This document shows, one piece after another, positions 1 through 8,469 of a stretch of 64,000 bases of DNA. The notes below the pieces were generated by a model. The model searched no databases. It saw only the letters and a program-made list of their open reading frames with translations, and had not been told where the DNA came from. Source of the stretch: Acidobacteriales bacterium 59-55 (GTDB lineage Bacteria > Acidobacteriota > Terriglobia > Terriglobales > Acidobacteriaceae); the NCBI GenBank assembly GCA_001897435.1, contig MKSV01000004.1, positions 186,001-250,000 on the forward strand, read 5' to 3'. The translations under genes were made by a program, and so were the position numbers. How positions within the stretch are numbered: position 1 is the first letter of the stretch; every line of letters begins with the position of its first letter.

Positions 1-3000
1 GTCATCGGAATGGACGGTGTTGTTGCCTACTTGAAGAGTCCACTCGATGATCTGGTTGCCCCCTATCTCGTCTTTGCGGTTCACACGAAATTCGGGAATG
101 ATATCGAGGGAGATGGGTTCTCCACCGGAGGTGGTTGTGAGGGCCGAGGTGAACCAGGGGCGAGTATCACGAAGCATTGCGAGAAATTTCCGATTTGCAT
201 CGCTTATGTTCGAGACTGTTAATTTGGTATTCAGTAGATCGGCGGAGGTATCGTACTGGCGATAAAAATCGGAGATCGTCTGGGGATCGGCTTCGTTCAG
301 CGCGGATACTGAAGGAGAGGCAAAGGGGAACCTGCCCGCAAGATCGTGATTGAAGCGAGTACGCAGACGGGAGTAGGAGGTTTCGAAATTCTCTGTGAGC
401 AGGGCATTGCAACGAAGGTAAAGGCCTTGGCGGAGTTGGACGGTGGCGAGCATAAAGTAGTCAGGGCGCCTTTCCACGCTGCGCGCGATATTCTCGCGGC
501 TGCAATTGTTGGAGGGGCTAACTTTATCCATGCCCGTGGCAACGAAACTCTCGAGGGTCTGAACCGAGTTGCCGGGTTTTTTGGCGTTGTATTGTCCCAG
601 TGCTGCTCCAATATCTTCCCAGCGCCTGAGGATACGAACCGTCGCAGGCGAAAGCGCGGATCGGGAGATAGAAAGGAAGTGGACGATAGGCGCCGCCGCA
701 GTATTGAGAGATTCAATTTCCTCTCTTTGCGCGGAGAGATAATCCGCTACGGCGTCTGGCGTGGGGGCATCGAGAAGCTGCGAGGTCGCCGGTTGTTCTC
801 CGTCCCATTGGCTAAATACGGCGGTTGAAAATCCATAAGGCTGAAGACGGTCCAGGTCGTGATCCAGTTCCAGCAGGATCCCGGACGCCTGGTTGGTCGA
901 GAGTAGACGGAGCTGAGACAAAGGGGTGGTGAGGCCATATCGCTGAAGAGTGGTGGTCAAAGTTTCGATGGATGGTGAAACGTCATTGAACGCCTGCGCC
1001 TGCATGATGCCGTCTGCTGCGTCATTTGTGGATTGCTCGGACTCTACGATAGCGATTTGCAGGGAATGGGTGAGTTGGTCGGCAGCGATACGACCGAGCG
1101 TGCTGCGAAGTGAAGCCGGCGCCTGACCAAGGTCTTCTGCCAGATATCTTTCATAGCTCAATGGAAGCGTCGTCGCTGCGTTGAGAGAGGCTTTATTCCA
1201 GACGATATATCCATTCCGCGGTTGTATCAGATTGACGGCACCCGGGGTTCCAGACATGAAAGGCAGGCTCAGAAGATTCTCGATCGCAGTTTGCATGTCC
1301 TGTGATCGCTGGCTTAACTCGAGCTTTCCATCGACAACGGTCGCGATATCTCCCGTGAGAGGGGTTTGCGCATCGTCGAGCGCGGCAACTAGCTTTCGGA
1401 AGTCGGTATCAGCAAGGTCGAGCATCCAGTCACGCAGCCATGGCTCAAAGAAAGGTGAAGTGCCTGCGGCTTTCGTCGTGACGGCATCGAGAGCGCTGGA
1501 CAGTTGGATCTGATCCGCGCCTGCCCATTGAAGTTCCGGATCATCGTAAGTGCGCTGCGTCCTGTCGAAGCTATGCTGAATATTGGTTAGATCCTTGTAG
1601 CTATGTGTTCCGGGTGTGCTGATTCCTCTGATCGCTGCTACCAGAGACTCGGTGCTTGTACGAGTCGGATTGTGCTCAATCCATGCCGCGTAGAGCGCGG
1701 TTGTCAGTTGCTGCGCTTTAGCGGACATCTGCTGGCGCGTGGACTCGGTATAGATAAAGGGGGACCACTCAGACGAGCGCACAGCTTCCTGAAAGAAGGG
1801 GTTTGCATCCTCGTCGATCTGCGCCGGCTGCGGACGGTTATGAAGATACTCGTCGATGGAGATGACGGTCTGGAGGGGGACGTCGGAATTGCGATGGCTG
1901 AGGGTGTTGTAGAGTGCGATATTTTTATCGAGTTCTGCGAGACGGCGAAGGAATTCCTGCATATCCAGATACTCCGGCAGCCGTTCAAGTTTCATGATGG
2001 GAGGGGTATCCGGGTCTGTCGCTGTGAGTGAGGCCGCAGGAAGCTGACGCCGGTTCAGATCGGCAAGCTGTCGGCTCCGCTGCTCCAGCCCCTGTTGGAA
2101 GCGTTGCAGGACCAGGACATGAAATGCCTGTCCGATGACGAGCTGGATCTGGTGATTAACGTTGGCAGCCCATGATGCGGGAATAAAGAGAGAGTGGAAG
2201 CCGTCGGACTGAAAGCTCGCCATGCCTCTAATCAGGTCGTCTGCGCCTGTATGATCGTCTACCCGGGAGGGGTCCAGGGTGAATGATGGGGGATGCTGGA
2301 GATCGGCCTCGATTCTGGACAGAAGAGGAACAAGCACGTTACGTTCGCGAACGAGTCTTCGCGTTGCGAATGCCGTACCGAGAACAAAGAGGACGGCGGC
2401 GGAACAGCACACGATCTGCAAAACCAGGCGTAATCTGTCTCGCACGGCAAAGAAGTGAGAGAGCGGAACCGCGAGGCCATGCTCCGGAAATATCTTTCGG
2501 TAAAAAAGATCGTGAGTGAATGCTATCTGTAGGTTCGAGCGAAGCCAGGGCTCAAGAAGATTGGGGAGCCAGGACAACCCTGATTGCTCCCGGTCGTATT
2601 CATCGAAGCTTTGCGAAGAATGTCCCGCGGGTTGTGATACCGGCACCAGCGCCGTCGCTTTCGGAGCAAGTCGAATGCTGCTTTGAGTGGATCCACAGCA
2701 ATAAATCCCCCGGAACATGGGTGCCGGAGTCTCTCCGCTACTCCGCATGACGCGCATAAGTAGAAGGCGTAATGGTGGGGCGATGGCATACAAGTTCCCT
2801 GGGAAGAGAAACATGGACTGGCGGTCTGGCGTCGGATCATGAATGGCAAAAAGGTTGCTCTGTACGCGCTCCAAAGTCACTCTCATGGAGTTGATGGCTT
2901 CATCGACCCATTCGGGCTGGAAGAGATGACAGTCGCTGTATGGATTTGACCATCCGAAGATCTGTTCAAATTGGTTGCTATCTAACTCGTTCGTAAACTC

Positions 3001-3699
3001 GGAAAACCCCTTGATGGCGTCGCACTTCGTGAGCACGAAATAGACGGGAAGATGAAAGCCGATAATCTGCGTCAACTGGCGGAGCCGTTGTTGTAGCAGG
3101 GTGCCGCGCTCGATCAGAGCGGTAGGGGAAAGCGCATCCGGGCCCACGAGATCGGTTGCAGCCACCGTGAGAACGATGCCATCCAACGGGCGTTCCGGTC
3201 TGTGATTGACAAATAGGCGAAGAAGCCGCCGCCATGCACTGATCGAACTGCTCTCGGAGCCAAAACACCACCCTCCCACATCGATAACGACGCCGTCCCC
3301 GAAGAAATTCCATGCGATGCCGATATCGCTTTCGACTTCAACCTGCTCGTCGAGAGACATAGAAAGGCTCGATTCGGAGAGAAGACTGCTCTTTCCGGAT
3401 GCGGGAAGTCCAAGCATGAGAAACCACGGAACCTTATAACGAAAGTCCCGCCCGGGAGCCCGGGAGCGAAGTGCATGCATGGCTCCTGAAAAGCTGCCGG
3501 ATAGCTCCGAGACTGCCACATCGCTGCTTCCTGCCTTCGCGGCTGCCTCTGCTTTATCTGCATCCTCGTTGCCCGGAGAAGACGAAGAAGCCGCATGCCT
3601 TGCCTGCCAGAGAAGAAAGACAATCAGCAGAACGAGCATGACTAAAAGCACAATAAGACATGCCCACAACAAGGGGATTGTTCCTATCGAAAGGAACAT
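1..3699 (-). CDS. tssM: Type VI secretion inner-membrane protein TssM (IcmF), 3' end cut by window edge
   Basis: TssM spans the inner membrane and, with TssL and TssJ, forms the trans-envelope complex that anchors the T6SS baseplate. One uninterrupted frame of 1233 codons runs from the ATG at 3699 to base 1. Visible parts: a hydrophobic N-terminus (residues 1-31), a Walker A motif GLPASGKSS at residues 97-105, a Walker-B-like hydrophobic stretch ending in Asp (VVIDVGG), a TKCD guanine-type motif near residue 214, a further membrane segment near residues 425-445, then the long periplasmic part. Usual family length is about 1100-1300, so only the C-terminal tail should be missing. It follows tssL by 35 bases. 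A TTG at 3738 overlapping the tssL stop in a TTGA arrangement is an alternative start. Family assignment is firm. Confidence 0.93.
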   Translation of the reverse strand, partial: MFLSIGTIPLLWACLIVLLVMLVLLIVFLLWQARHAASSSSPGNEDADKAEAAAKAGSSDVAVSELSGSFSGAMHALRSRAPGRDFRYKVPWFLMLGLPASGKSSLLSESSLSMSLDEQVEVESDIGIAWNFFGDGVVIDVGGWCFGSESSSISAWRRLLRLFVNHRPERPLDGIVLTVAATDLVGPDALSPTALIERGTLLQQRLRQLTQIIGFHLPVYFVLTKCDAIKGFSEFTNELDSNQFEQIFGWSNPYSDCHLFQPEWVDEAINSMRVTLERVQSNLFAIHDPTPDRQSMFLFPGNLYAIAPPLRLLLMRVMRSSGETPAPMFRGIYCCGSTQSSIRLAPKATALVPVSQPAGHSSQSFDEYDREQSGLSWLPNLLEPWLRSNLQIAFTHDLFYRKIFPEHGLAVPLSHFFAVRDRLRLVLQIVCCSAAVLFVLGTAFATRRLVRERNVLVPLLSRIEADLQHPPSFTLDPSRVDDHTGADDLIRGMASFQSDGFHSLFIPASWAANVNHQIQLVIGQAFHVLVLQRFQQGLEQRSRQLADLNRRQLPAASLTATDPDTPPIMKLERLPEYLDMQEFLRRLAELDKNIALYNTLSHRNSDVPLQTVISIDEYLHNRPQPAQIDEDANPFFQEAVRSSEWSPFIYTESTRQQMSAKAQQLTTALYAAWIEHNPTRTSTESLVAAIRGISTPGTHSYKDLTNIQHSFDRTQRTYDDPELQWAGADQIQLSSALDAVTTKAAGTSPFFEPWLRDWMLDLADTDFRKLVAALDDAQTPLTGDIATVVDGKLELSQRSQDMQTAIENLLSLPFMSGTPGAVNLIQPRNGYIVWNKASLNAATTLPLSYERYLAEDLGQAPASLRSTLGRIAADQLTHSLQIAIVESEQSTNDAADGIMQAQAFNDVSPSIETLTTTLQRYGLTTPLSQLRLLSTNQASGILLELDHDLDRLQPYGFSTAVFSQWDGEQPATSQLLDAPTPDAVADYLSAQREEIESLNTAAAPIVHFLSISRSALSPATVRILRRWEDIGAALGQYNAKKPGNSVQTLESFVATGMDKVSPSNNCSRENIARSVERRPDYFMLATVQLRQGLYLRCNALLTENFETSYSRLRTRFNHDLAGRFPFASPSVSALNEADPQTISDFYRQYDTSADLLNTKLTVSNISDANRKFLAMLRDTRPWFTSALTTTSGGEPISLDIIPEFRVNRKDEIGGNQIIEWTLQVGNNTVHSDD

Positions 3700-3734
3700 T
3701 GCAGCGGCAGATCGGAGAGGTGGAATATGGAAGA

Positions 3735-4601
3735 TCAAGGTTGACTCTCCATATTTGAAAGGGAATACCTCTCCGCGCTGCGGATATGTTTCTGCATTGG
3801 CCCAGAAATTTGTTGCCAGATCAGGGTGGAGGCGATCAGCCAAATCGCGACAATTCCAGACAGGACCAGCCACCACATGTGTGGGCTGGGCAGACGCTGC
3901 CCAGTTTCGTCATCAACATCGAGCCGATAATTTTGAGAGAAAAAAGGATTGGTGGGAGAATCTTCCGGAGCCTGTTGATAGATGTGGTTGTAGAGCCGCC
4001 GACGATAGCGCTCGATGCTTTTATTGGGATCATTACCCCGGTATTTCCCTCGAAAATCCAAGGCAAGTGCCTGGAAATAGATCATGGCGAGCTCCGCTGA
4101 CGAGTTGTTGCCTGCAGATAGAAGCCGATCGAGCTTCCAGAAAAACAGGTCGCCGGACGCGTGAGAGTGAAAGAGCTCCTCTTCAAGAAGTTGCCAGTGA
4201 GCCCTGCCGCTCCATTGAGCATTCAGCATGACTTCATCGGCTAAAGCCGCCATGACATATTCCGCCTCTTTGTAGAGGCCATAGCCAAAAGTTCCTCCTA
4301 ATTCCTGCACGCGAAAGGCCTGTTGCCCCAAAAGACCGAGCAGGCTCTGTCGTACGTTTTCAGCTTCCGCCTGATCCGTGGGGCGACGATTGGAGGGTGT
4401 TGATGTGAGTGTGATTTTTTCGGTTGCCGTGTCGACGACAGGAGGCGTTGCTATTCGATCTGCGTTATCGATTGCCGTATCTTCGGCGATGCCGGAGGAG
4501 TATTTCTGTTCGACAAGCTGCTTCAGCCGTATGAGTTCGCTGGCAAACTGACGAAATTGCATCAATAGGGTCGAATTTTCAGGAGCGGTATTGAATTTCA
4601 C
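3735..4601 (-). CDS. tssL: Type VI secretion inner-membrane protein TssL (DotU)
   Basis: This 288-residue protein is the DotU/TssL partner of TssM in the T6SS membrane complex. A soluble cytoplasmic helical domain (about residues 80-215) contains the family's typical ADEVMLNAQW stretch and an EEELFHSHASGDLFFWKLD segment. One C-terminal membrane helix lies near residue 245 (WWLVLSGIVAIWLIAST), leaving a short periplasmic tail with no OmpA/peptidoglycan-binding extension. It lies between tssK (54-base gap) and tssM on the same strand, the gene order common to many T6SS loci. Length is slightly above the usual 220-270 because of a Thr/Pro-rich N-terminal linker. Confidence 0.93.
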   Translation of the reverse strand: MKFNTAPENSTLLMQFRQFASELIRLKQLVEQKYSSGIAEDTAIDNADRIATPPVVDTATEKITLTSTPSNRRPTDQAEAENVRQSLLGLLGQQAFRVQELGGTFGYGLYKEAEYVMAALADEVMLNAQWSGRAHWQLLEEELFHSHASGDLFFWKLDRLLSAGNNSSAELAMIYFQALALDFRGKYRGNDPNKSIERYRRRLYNHIYQQAPEDSPTNPFFSQNYRLDVDDETGQRLPSPHMWWLVLSGIVAIWLIASTLIWQQISGPMQKHIRSAERYSLSNMESQP

Positions 4602-4655
4602 GATAAAACCTTGGGGAGGTCGAGAAAATTCTTGAACCTTTAAGCTTTGCGACGG

Positions 4656-6002
4656 TTATTTGCCCTTGTAAATGTAGAGGATGACTTCAACGGGAGCGTT
4701 TGAGTGCTCCGATGCGGGGCCGCCGGCAATATCGAGCGGCTCTTCGGGGAGGATGTATCCGTTATTCTCCTCCAGATGAAATAACACGGTTCCTGTTCCA
4801 GAGAAGAGTCCGCGTTCACTCAGCGTCCGAGAGCGGTCTGCACCCAGAACTCTTCGATCGCGCATGCTTTCCTGTAGCTTGCGTGAGCCAATCAGGGCGC
4901 TTTCGCCCCAGGCGGCAAGTGTGGCCTCATTCTCTTTCTGTGCGCGCAACGCGAGAATCAGGTGCTTCCCCTGCCATTCAGGAGCAAAAAGCAGGCTGAA
5001 GCAGCCTTCCTTGTATTGGAAGGGAATTCCGAGGTAATCGTGGGAATCGTTCTCGTCCAGAACCTGATTGATGTAACGGTGAACCTCGGCAAAGCTGGCC
5101 AGGATGTCCCAGTGGCGATAAGTAGGAAACACTGGAGGAACCGGTTCGGAGGCGATGCCAGCAATATGGCCGGCGAGGTTGCAGAATGCAAGATAGAGCT
5201 GGAATGGATGTGTAACCTGAACCGAAAGGAGAGCTTCACACTGTGGAAGCCCCGACACCAGACTGCGGACGCTGGAAGGTTGAGCGCTCTGCGCTTCGAG
5301 GCGTTCCTGCGCGGAAAAGCTGCGCCATCGATCGTGCATCATCAAAGCGAGCTCCCGAACACGTCGCAATACGTCGGCACATTGCCGCCCGACCGGAGAA
5401 TCTTCAGAGACCCGGCGCAGGGGGTAGACGTAGTCGTCCATTAATACCCACACGCTGTTGCGAAAACCGATGCGCGCGATAGGCATGCTCACGTATTTTT
5501 CAGAGAGGGGAGTATGCGATGCTATGAGATGGAAGCGAGGGCGCAGACGCGGAATCACGCTGCCCTCCATCTCCGCGTCTGTGGATGTTCCTTGAGTCTC
5601 TTCAGCTTCCGAGATAGACGTATAGCGAAGATCTCGCTCCTGTTTTGAGTTGCCATCGTGTGCTACAGCGGCTAGATAGACCAGGAAGGGTTGTTGCCGG
5701 AAGGAGAGCTCAAGTGATTCAAGATCGAGCGTGGCCTGGGAGGGTTCTCGGCCGTCGACCCATATCGGGAGGCCATCAGGCAGAAGCGCTTCCAGATCGA
5801 GCAGAGAAAAGCGACCCTGCATGAGCTGGGTTTCGTCGACGGAGAGGCGCGAGACACCCCAGTTAAACGGAAGAGAAGCCGCATGGTGTTGCAACAAGTC
5901 TTCCTGACGGAAAGTCAGTTCTTCAAAGTGCTCGGGGGTAAGCAGCATCCCTTCATGCCATGAGATGACATCGGGAATTTGCTTTAAGGAGATGTAAGGC
6001 AC
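4656..6002 (-). CDS. tssK: Type VI secretion baseplate protein TssK
   Basis: TssK is the trimeric adaptor that connects the T6SS baseplate to the TssL-TssM membrane complex. The 448-residue product has the family's N-terminal signature ISWHEGMLLTPEHFEE and a following beta-rich shoulder domain. Its length matches the family norm of about 440-450. It lies 24 bases downstream of tssJ and 54 bases upstream of tssL, so tssJ-K-L-M is read as one operon. No odd features are seen. Confidence 0.95.
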   Translation of the reverse strand: MPYISLKQIPDVISWHEGMLLTPEHFEELTFRQEDLLQHHAASLPFNWGVSRLSVDETQLMQGRFSLLDLEALLPDGLPIWVDGREPSQATLDLESLELSFRQQPFLVYLAAVAHDGNSKQERDLRYTSISEAEETQGTSTDAEMEGSVIPRLRPRFHLIASHTPLSEKYVSMPIARIGFRNSVWVLMDDYVYPLRRVSEDSPVGRQCADVLRRVRELALMMHDRWRSFSAQERLEAQSAQPSSVRSLVSGLPQCEALLSVQVTHPFQLYLAFCNLAGHIAGIASEPVPPVFPTYRHWDILASFAEVHRYINQVLDENDSHDYLGIPFQYKEGCFSLLFAPEWQGKHLILALRAQKENEATLAAWGESALIGSRKLQESMRDRRVLGADRSRTLSERGLFSGTGTVLFHLEENNGYILPEEPLDIAGGPASEHSNAPVEVILYIYKGK

Positions 6003-6025
6003 AGTGCTCTCTCAGCATAAAGTGT

Positions 6026-6499
6026 TCAGGGCCGGGGCAGGATCTTGAAGTCCTTTGCACCAAGCGCAATGTTGATAGTGCCATTTCTGGGAAGAACGCT
6101 ACTATGATCACCTGCTGAAGTGTAGTTGGCAAAGAGGAGAACACCATCTGCGATCCCGGTACGCGGAACCTTCAGAGGAGCAACCTCCTGGCCTGGAACC
6201 CACTCCCAGGAAGAAACCTGAATCTCGGACGGATGCATCCGTAGCAAAGTCTTTCGTTTTTCAAACCAAGCCTGCGCTGTAAATGAAGAAAGCTCTTTCA
6301 GAATACCTTTGTTATTAACCACTACAACGTCGACAGCGACGGGGGAATTATTGTTCAGTGCCGGGTCTACGGTTACATACAGATTTATCTCTCCCGTGGT
6401 GTGCGACACGCTTCGTACAGGTTTCATTACGGCAGAGCATCCACTCAACATGCAGCAGCAAACGAGACTATAAAAGAGCAATTGCTTCGGGAGCGCCAT
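6026..6499 (-). CDS. tssJ: Type VI secretion outer-membrane lipoprotein TssJ
   Basis: TssJ is the outer-membrane lipoprotein that caps the TssM periplasmic domain. The 157-residue product starts with a lipoprotein signal whose lipobox is LSGC, so Cys21 is the predicted lipidated residue. It is followed by a beta-sandwich with the family pattern INLYVTVDPALNNNS and VVVVNNKG. It is the first gene of the minus-strand T6SS operon seen here, and its upstream region (6500-6657) is shared with the divergent RING-like gene. TssJ implies a diderm envelope and a canonical T6SS-i type machine. Confidence 0.92.
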   Translation of the reverse strand: MALPKQLLFYSLVCCCMLSGCSAVMKPVRSVSHTTGEINLYVTVDPALNNNSPVAVDVVVVNNKGILKELSSFTAQAWFEKRKTLLRMHPSEIQVSSWEWVPGQEVAPLKVPRTGIADGVLLFANYTSAGDHSSVLPRNGTINIALGAKDFKILPRP

Positions 6500-6657
6500 C
6501 TTTTTTGTTCGACGATCATAATCAGAGGGTAGTCTTCCGTCAATACAACTAATTGTTTACAGACGGAGGTTTATTCGAACGTGAGGATTGAGACTTCTAT
6601 TTCAAGTCGTTGCAACGGTTCGCCTTGCGGCGCTCAGGCGAAGGTGGGAGCATAGCG

Positions 6658-7116
6658 GTGCAGTCCCTTTTGTTTACGGCAATCGCTCTTGCGCTAGCCG
6701 TTCTGGCGTACATGATCTATCGCCTGATCGTCACGGCACGCTGTCGCGCACAAGAGATTCGTCATCCTGTTTCGGGTGATCAGGATATTGCGATTGAGAG
6801 AATGGATTCAGATAATTCGGGCGAGGCATCTCCATCAGTATTTGTAGATATGCGCGGGGAGAGGCCGGCTGAAGCTCTTGCTGCCCTGGCGGGCTTTTCT
6901 GCCGAAGATCCTTCCACTGCTCTTTCTATTGTTGAGGAAGATATTCCTTACGCGGACCCGATAGACGGAATGCCATTCAAATCAGGCGAACCCGTGATTC
7001 CTTGTGTCTGCGGTCTGGCCTATCGAGAGGAGAGCATAAAATGGCTGCGGGATTATCACGGCGGAAGCTGCATCTATTGTGGAGCCCTCGTCGGCTCATC
7101 GGAGGATCGTTCTTGA
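6658..7116 (+). CDS. Membrane-anchored RING-like (treble-clef) zinc protein, candidate E3-type factor
   Basis: I start this 152-residue protein at the GTG at 6658 because GGGAG lies 7 bases upstream; a TTG at 6610 has no such site. Residues 3-24 form one membrane helix, followed by an acidic linker. The C-terminus (residues 101-145) reads PIDGMPFKSGEPVIPCVCG, then H134, C138 and C141. C116-x-C118 plus C138-x-x-C141 resemble the first zinc site of prokaryotic RING/treble-clef domains. The positions expected to hold the second-site His and Cys appear to be R123 and S126, so the second zinc site looks lost. It is encoded opposite the ubiquitin-like cassette and ends 30 bases from the end of the JAB gene. 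Prokaryotic RING proteins beside E1-E2-JAB operons have been reported (Burroughs and colleagues). An E3 role here is inference; a structural zinc-ribbon membrane protein is the alternative. Confidence 0.6.
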   Translation: MQSLLFTAIALALAVLAYMIYRLIVTARCRAQEIRHPVSGDQDIAIERMDSDNSGEASPSVFVDMRGERPAEALAALAGFSAEDPSTALSIVEEDIPYADPIDGMPFKSGEPVIPCVCGLAYREESIKWLRDYHGGSCIYCGALVGSSEDRS

Positions 7117-7146
7117 CAGGATTTTCGCTCTTGTGGGATCGGTCAG

Positions 7147-7689
7147 TTAAATGAATATTATCGGCGCCGCAATCCCGTCGGCGCCGGTGAAGGCCTGGTG
7201 CTCTCCTCGGATCGGATCAATGACGATAGCTGTCTTCCATTCCTGCGCAAACCATAAGGACTGTGTTTTGCGATCGACGGCGGAGAGAAAGACGCCATGG
7301 TTGGGGTGGCTGTGATACCAGCCAATGATGCTCCCTGTTGAATTGAGGGCAGGTTCCCCCCACACATTCTTCCATCCGTTTTTCTGTATCGAGACCTTCA
7401 CCCGGCTGGCCGTGATGTCATCGACTGGAAGCGCCGCCTCGACGCATGCCAACAATTGCTCGCCAGACGGTCTCTTGCACGGGCGGCCGATTAATATTCC
7501 GATCCGCTCCACGCTGCAATTTCCCTTGATATGGTGCATGATCTGGTCAAAGACGGTGCCAGGGAGAACCACGAGACACCTTGCATCATATTCTGCATAA
7601 AACGGCGGGATCGCGTGGAGGATCTCCGGTGAGGCAGTGGGTAGAGATACGTCATCATGCATCTCCACCCAGTTGAGAATTGGCGCCAT
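7147..7689 (-). CDS. JAB/JAMM (Mov34/MPN) metalloprotease of the ubiquitin-like cassette
   Basis: This 180-residue protein has a complete JAMM zinc-protease signature: Glu61 in VERIGILIGR and the HSHPNHGVFLSAVD motif, giving His126, His128, Ser136 and Asp139. JAMM proteases in bacterial ubiquitin-like operons trim the modifier precursor or remove it from targets. The matching substrate is encoded two genes upstream, a ubiquitin-like protein whose Gly-Gly is followed by seven residues. The gene begins 4 bases after the E2 stop, so the two are translationally linked. It is the last gene of the minus-strand operon. No membrane segment or signal peptide is present, so it should act in the cytoplasm. 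Confidence 0.9.
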   Translation of the reverse strand: MAPILNWVEMHDDVSLPTASPEILHAIPPFYAEYDARCLVVLPGTVFDQIMHHIKGNCSVERIGILIGRPCKRPSGEQLLACVEAALPVDDITASRVKVSIQKNGWKNVWGEPALNSTGSIIGWYHSHPNHGVFLSAVDRKTQSLWFAQEWKTAIVIDPIRGEHQAFTGADGIAAPIIFI

Positions 7690-7693
7690 AAGA

Positions 7694-8194
7694 TTACCGT
7701 GTACTCAGCATCCGAAATGGAAGAGCGGAAAAGAAAGGTTGATCAAGCGGCATAAGATCTAAATTCTGCTTCGCCCACAGAGCCGCGGAATCATCTGCGA
7801 CGCTCCGCCAGTTTAGCGCCGCAGGATCGTAGGTCAGAATTGCTCCGATTCGTTGCAGTAAACTGTCCAGTTTCTCGCCGGGTCTCCAGCTTCCGAGACA
7901 TAGCGTGCCATTTGGCCAGATATGCGGATGGATGACAGGCGTCAGCATAGTGGCGAAGGGAGGTTGCGCCGGATATCCGGCAGAAAATCGAATTCCGACC
8001 CGGTGCTCTTCGTGATAAGAGGCTACCCCGGAGATGAGTCTGGATACGCTGCGGCAACGAAATAGAAAGTGATAGGACTCTGGTGGTTCCCCAAAGGATT
8101 CTTCGATGACGATTCGCTCCCGCGAGGCCAGGACAACTGCTTGTGCCGCCATAAAGTCGCTCTCGAGGCGGCGTTCACGGACGCGGTTGATCAC
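7694..8194 (-). CDS. E2-like ubiquitin-conjugating enzyme (UBC fold) with catalytic Cys
   Basis: The 166-residue product follows the eukaryotic E2 layout: an N-terminal helix (RVRERRLESDF), a beta-meander with the YPAQPP element at residues 74-79, the HPN-like motif as HPH at residues 89-91, and the active-site segment PNGTLCLGSW with Cys99. The Asn of HPN, which supports the oxyanion in eukaryotic E2s, is His91. It would accept the activated ubiquitin-like protein from the E1 encoded upstream and pass it to a target. It starts at a GTG (8194) inside the 3' end of the ubiquitin-like gene, whose Gly-Gly codons supply the ribosome binding site. It ends 4 bases before the JAB start. The catalytic Cys makes this a canonical thioester E2, not a scaffold. 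Confidence 0.9.
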   Translation of the reverse strand: MINRVRERRLESDFMAAQAVVLASRERIVIEESFGEPPESYHFLFRCRSVSRLISGVASYHEEHRVGIRFSAGYPAQPPFATMLTPVIHPHIWPNGTLCLGSWRPGEKLDSLLQRIGAILTYDPAALNWRSVADDSAALWAKQNLDLMPLDQPFFSALPFRMLSTR

Positions 8195-8444
8195 CGGCGC
8201 CTCCTTCTACAACAGGGAAGATCTGCAATTCGGCGCCGTCTCGCACGTTGGCGTCCCATAGCGAATCACTCTCCAGCAGAAGTTCGTTGGAGCCCACGTT
8301 GCGAAAGACGAATGATGTCGCCGGTAATATCCAACGCATCGAGCATTGCTCCATCAGCTCCCCAACAGTCGTTGTATCCGGGAGGGTAACGGAGGCAAGA
8401 CGACTGCGGTCATACATCGAGACGGTGATGGAGATGGTCTTCAT
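8175..8444 (-). CDS. Small ubiquitin-like beta-grasp protein with internal Gly-Gly and 7-residue tail
   Basis: This 89-residue protein is the predicted modifier. Its layout fits one beta-grasp domain: strand ISITVSMYD, strand SVTLPDTTTVGELMEQC leading into the helix, then SFVFRNV, ELLLESDSLWDANVRDGAELQIF, ending PVVEGG then AGDQPRP. The wording resembles YukD-type ubiquitin-like proteins. Gly81-Gly82 would become the C-terminus if the neighbouring JAB protease removed the last seven residues, exactly as eukaryotic ubiquitin precursors are matured. The gene overlaps the E2 gene by 20 bases and follows the E1 by 25 bases. The family identity is inferred from predicted strand order and context, since beta-grasp proteins share little sequence. 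Confidence 0.8.
   Translation of the reverse strand: MKTISITVSMYDRSRLASVTLPDTTTVGELMEQCSMRWILPATSFVFRNVGSNELLLESDSLWDANVRDGAELQIFPVVEGGAGDQPRP
8200..8206 (-). promoter_or_regulatory. Ribosome binding site for the E2 gene embedded in the Ubl Gly-Gly codons
   Basis: Minus-strand AAGGAGG sits 5 bases before the E2 GTG start. The same bases are part of the Glu80-Gly81-Gly82 codons of the ubiquitin-like gene (GAA GGA GGC). The processing site of the modifier and the translation start of its conjugating enzyme are therefore encoded by the same nucleotides, which couples their expression. Confidence 0.75.
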
Positions 8445-8469
8445 AGGGAACTGATCCGCAAACGAATCT

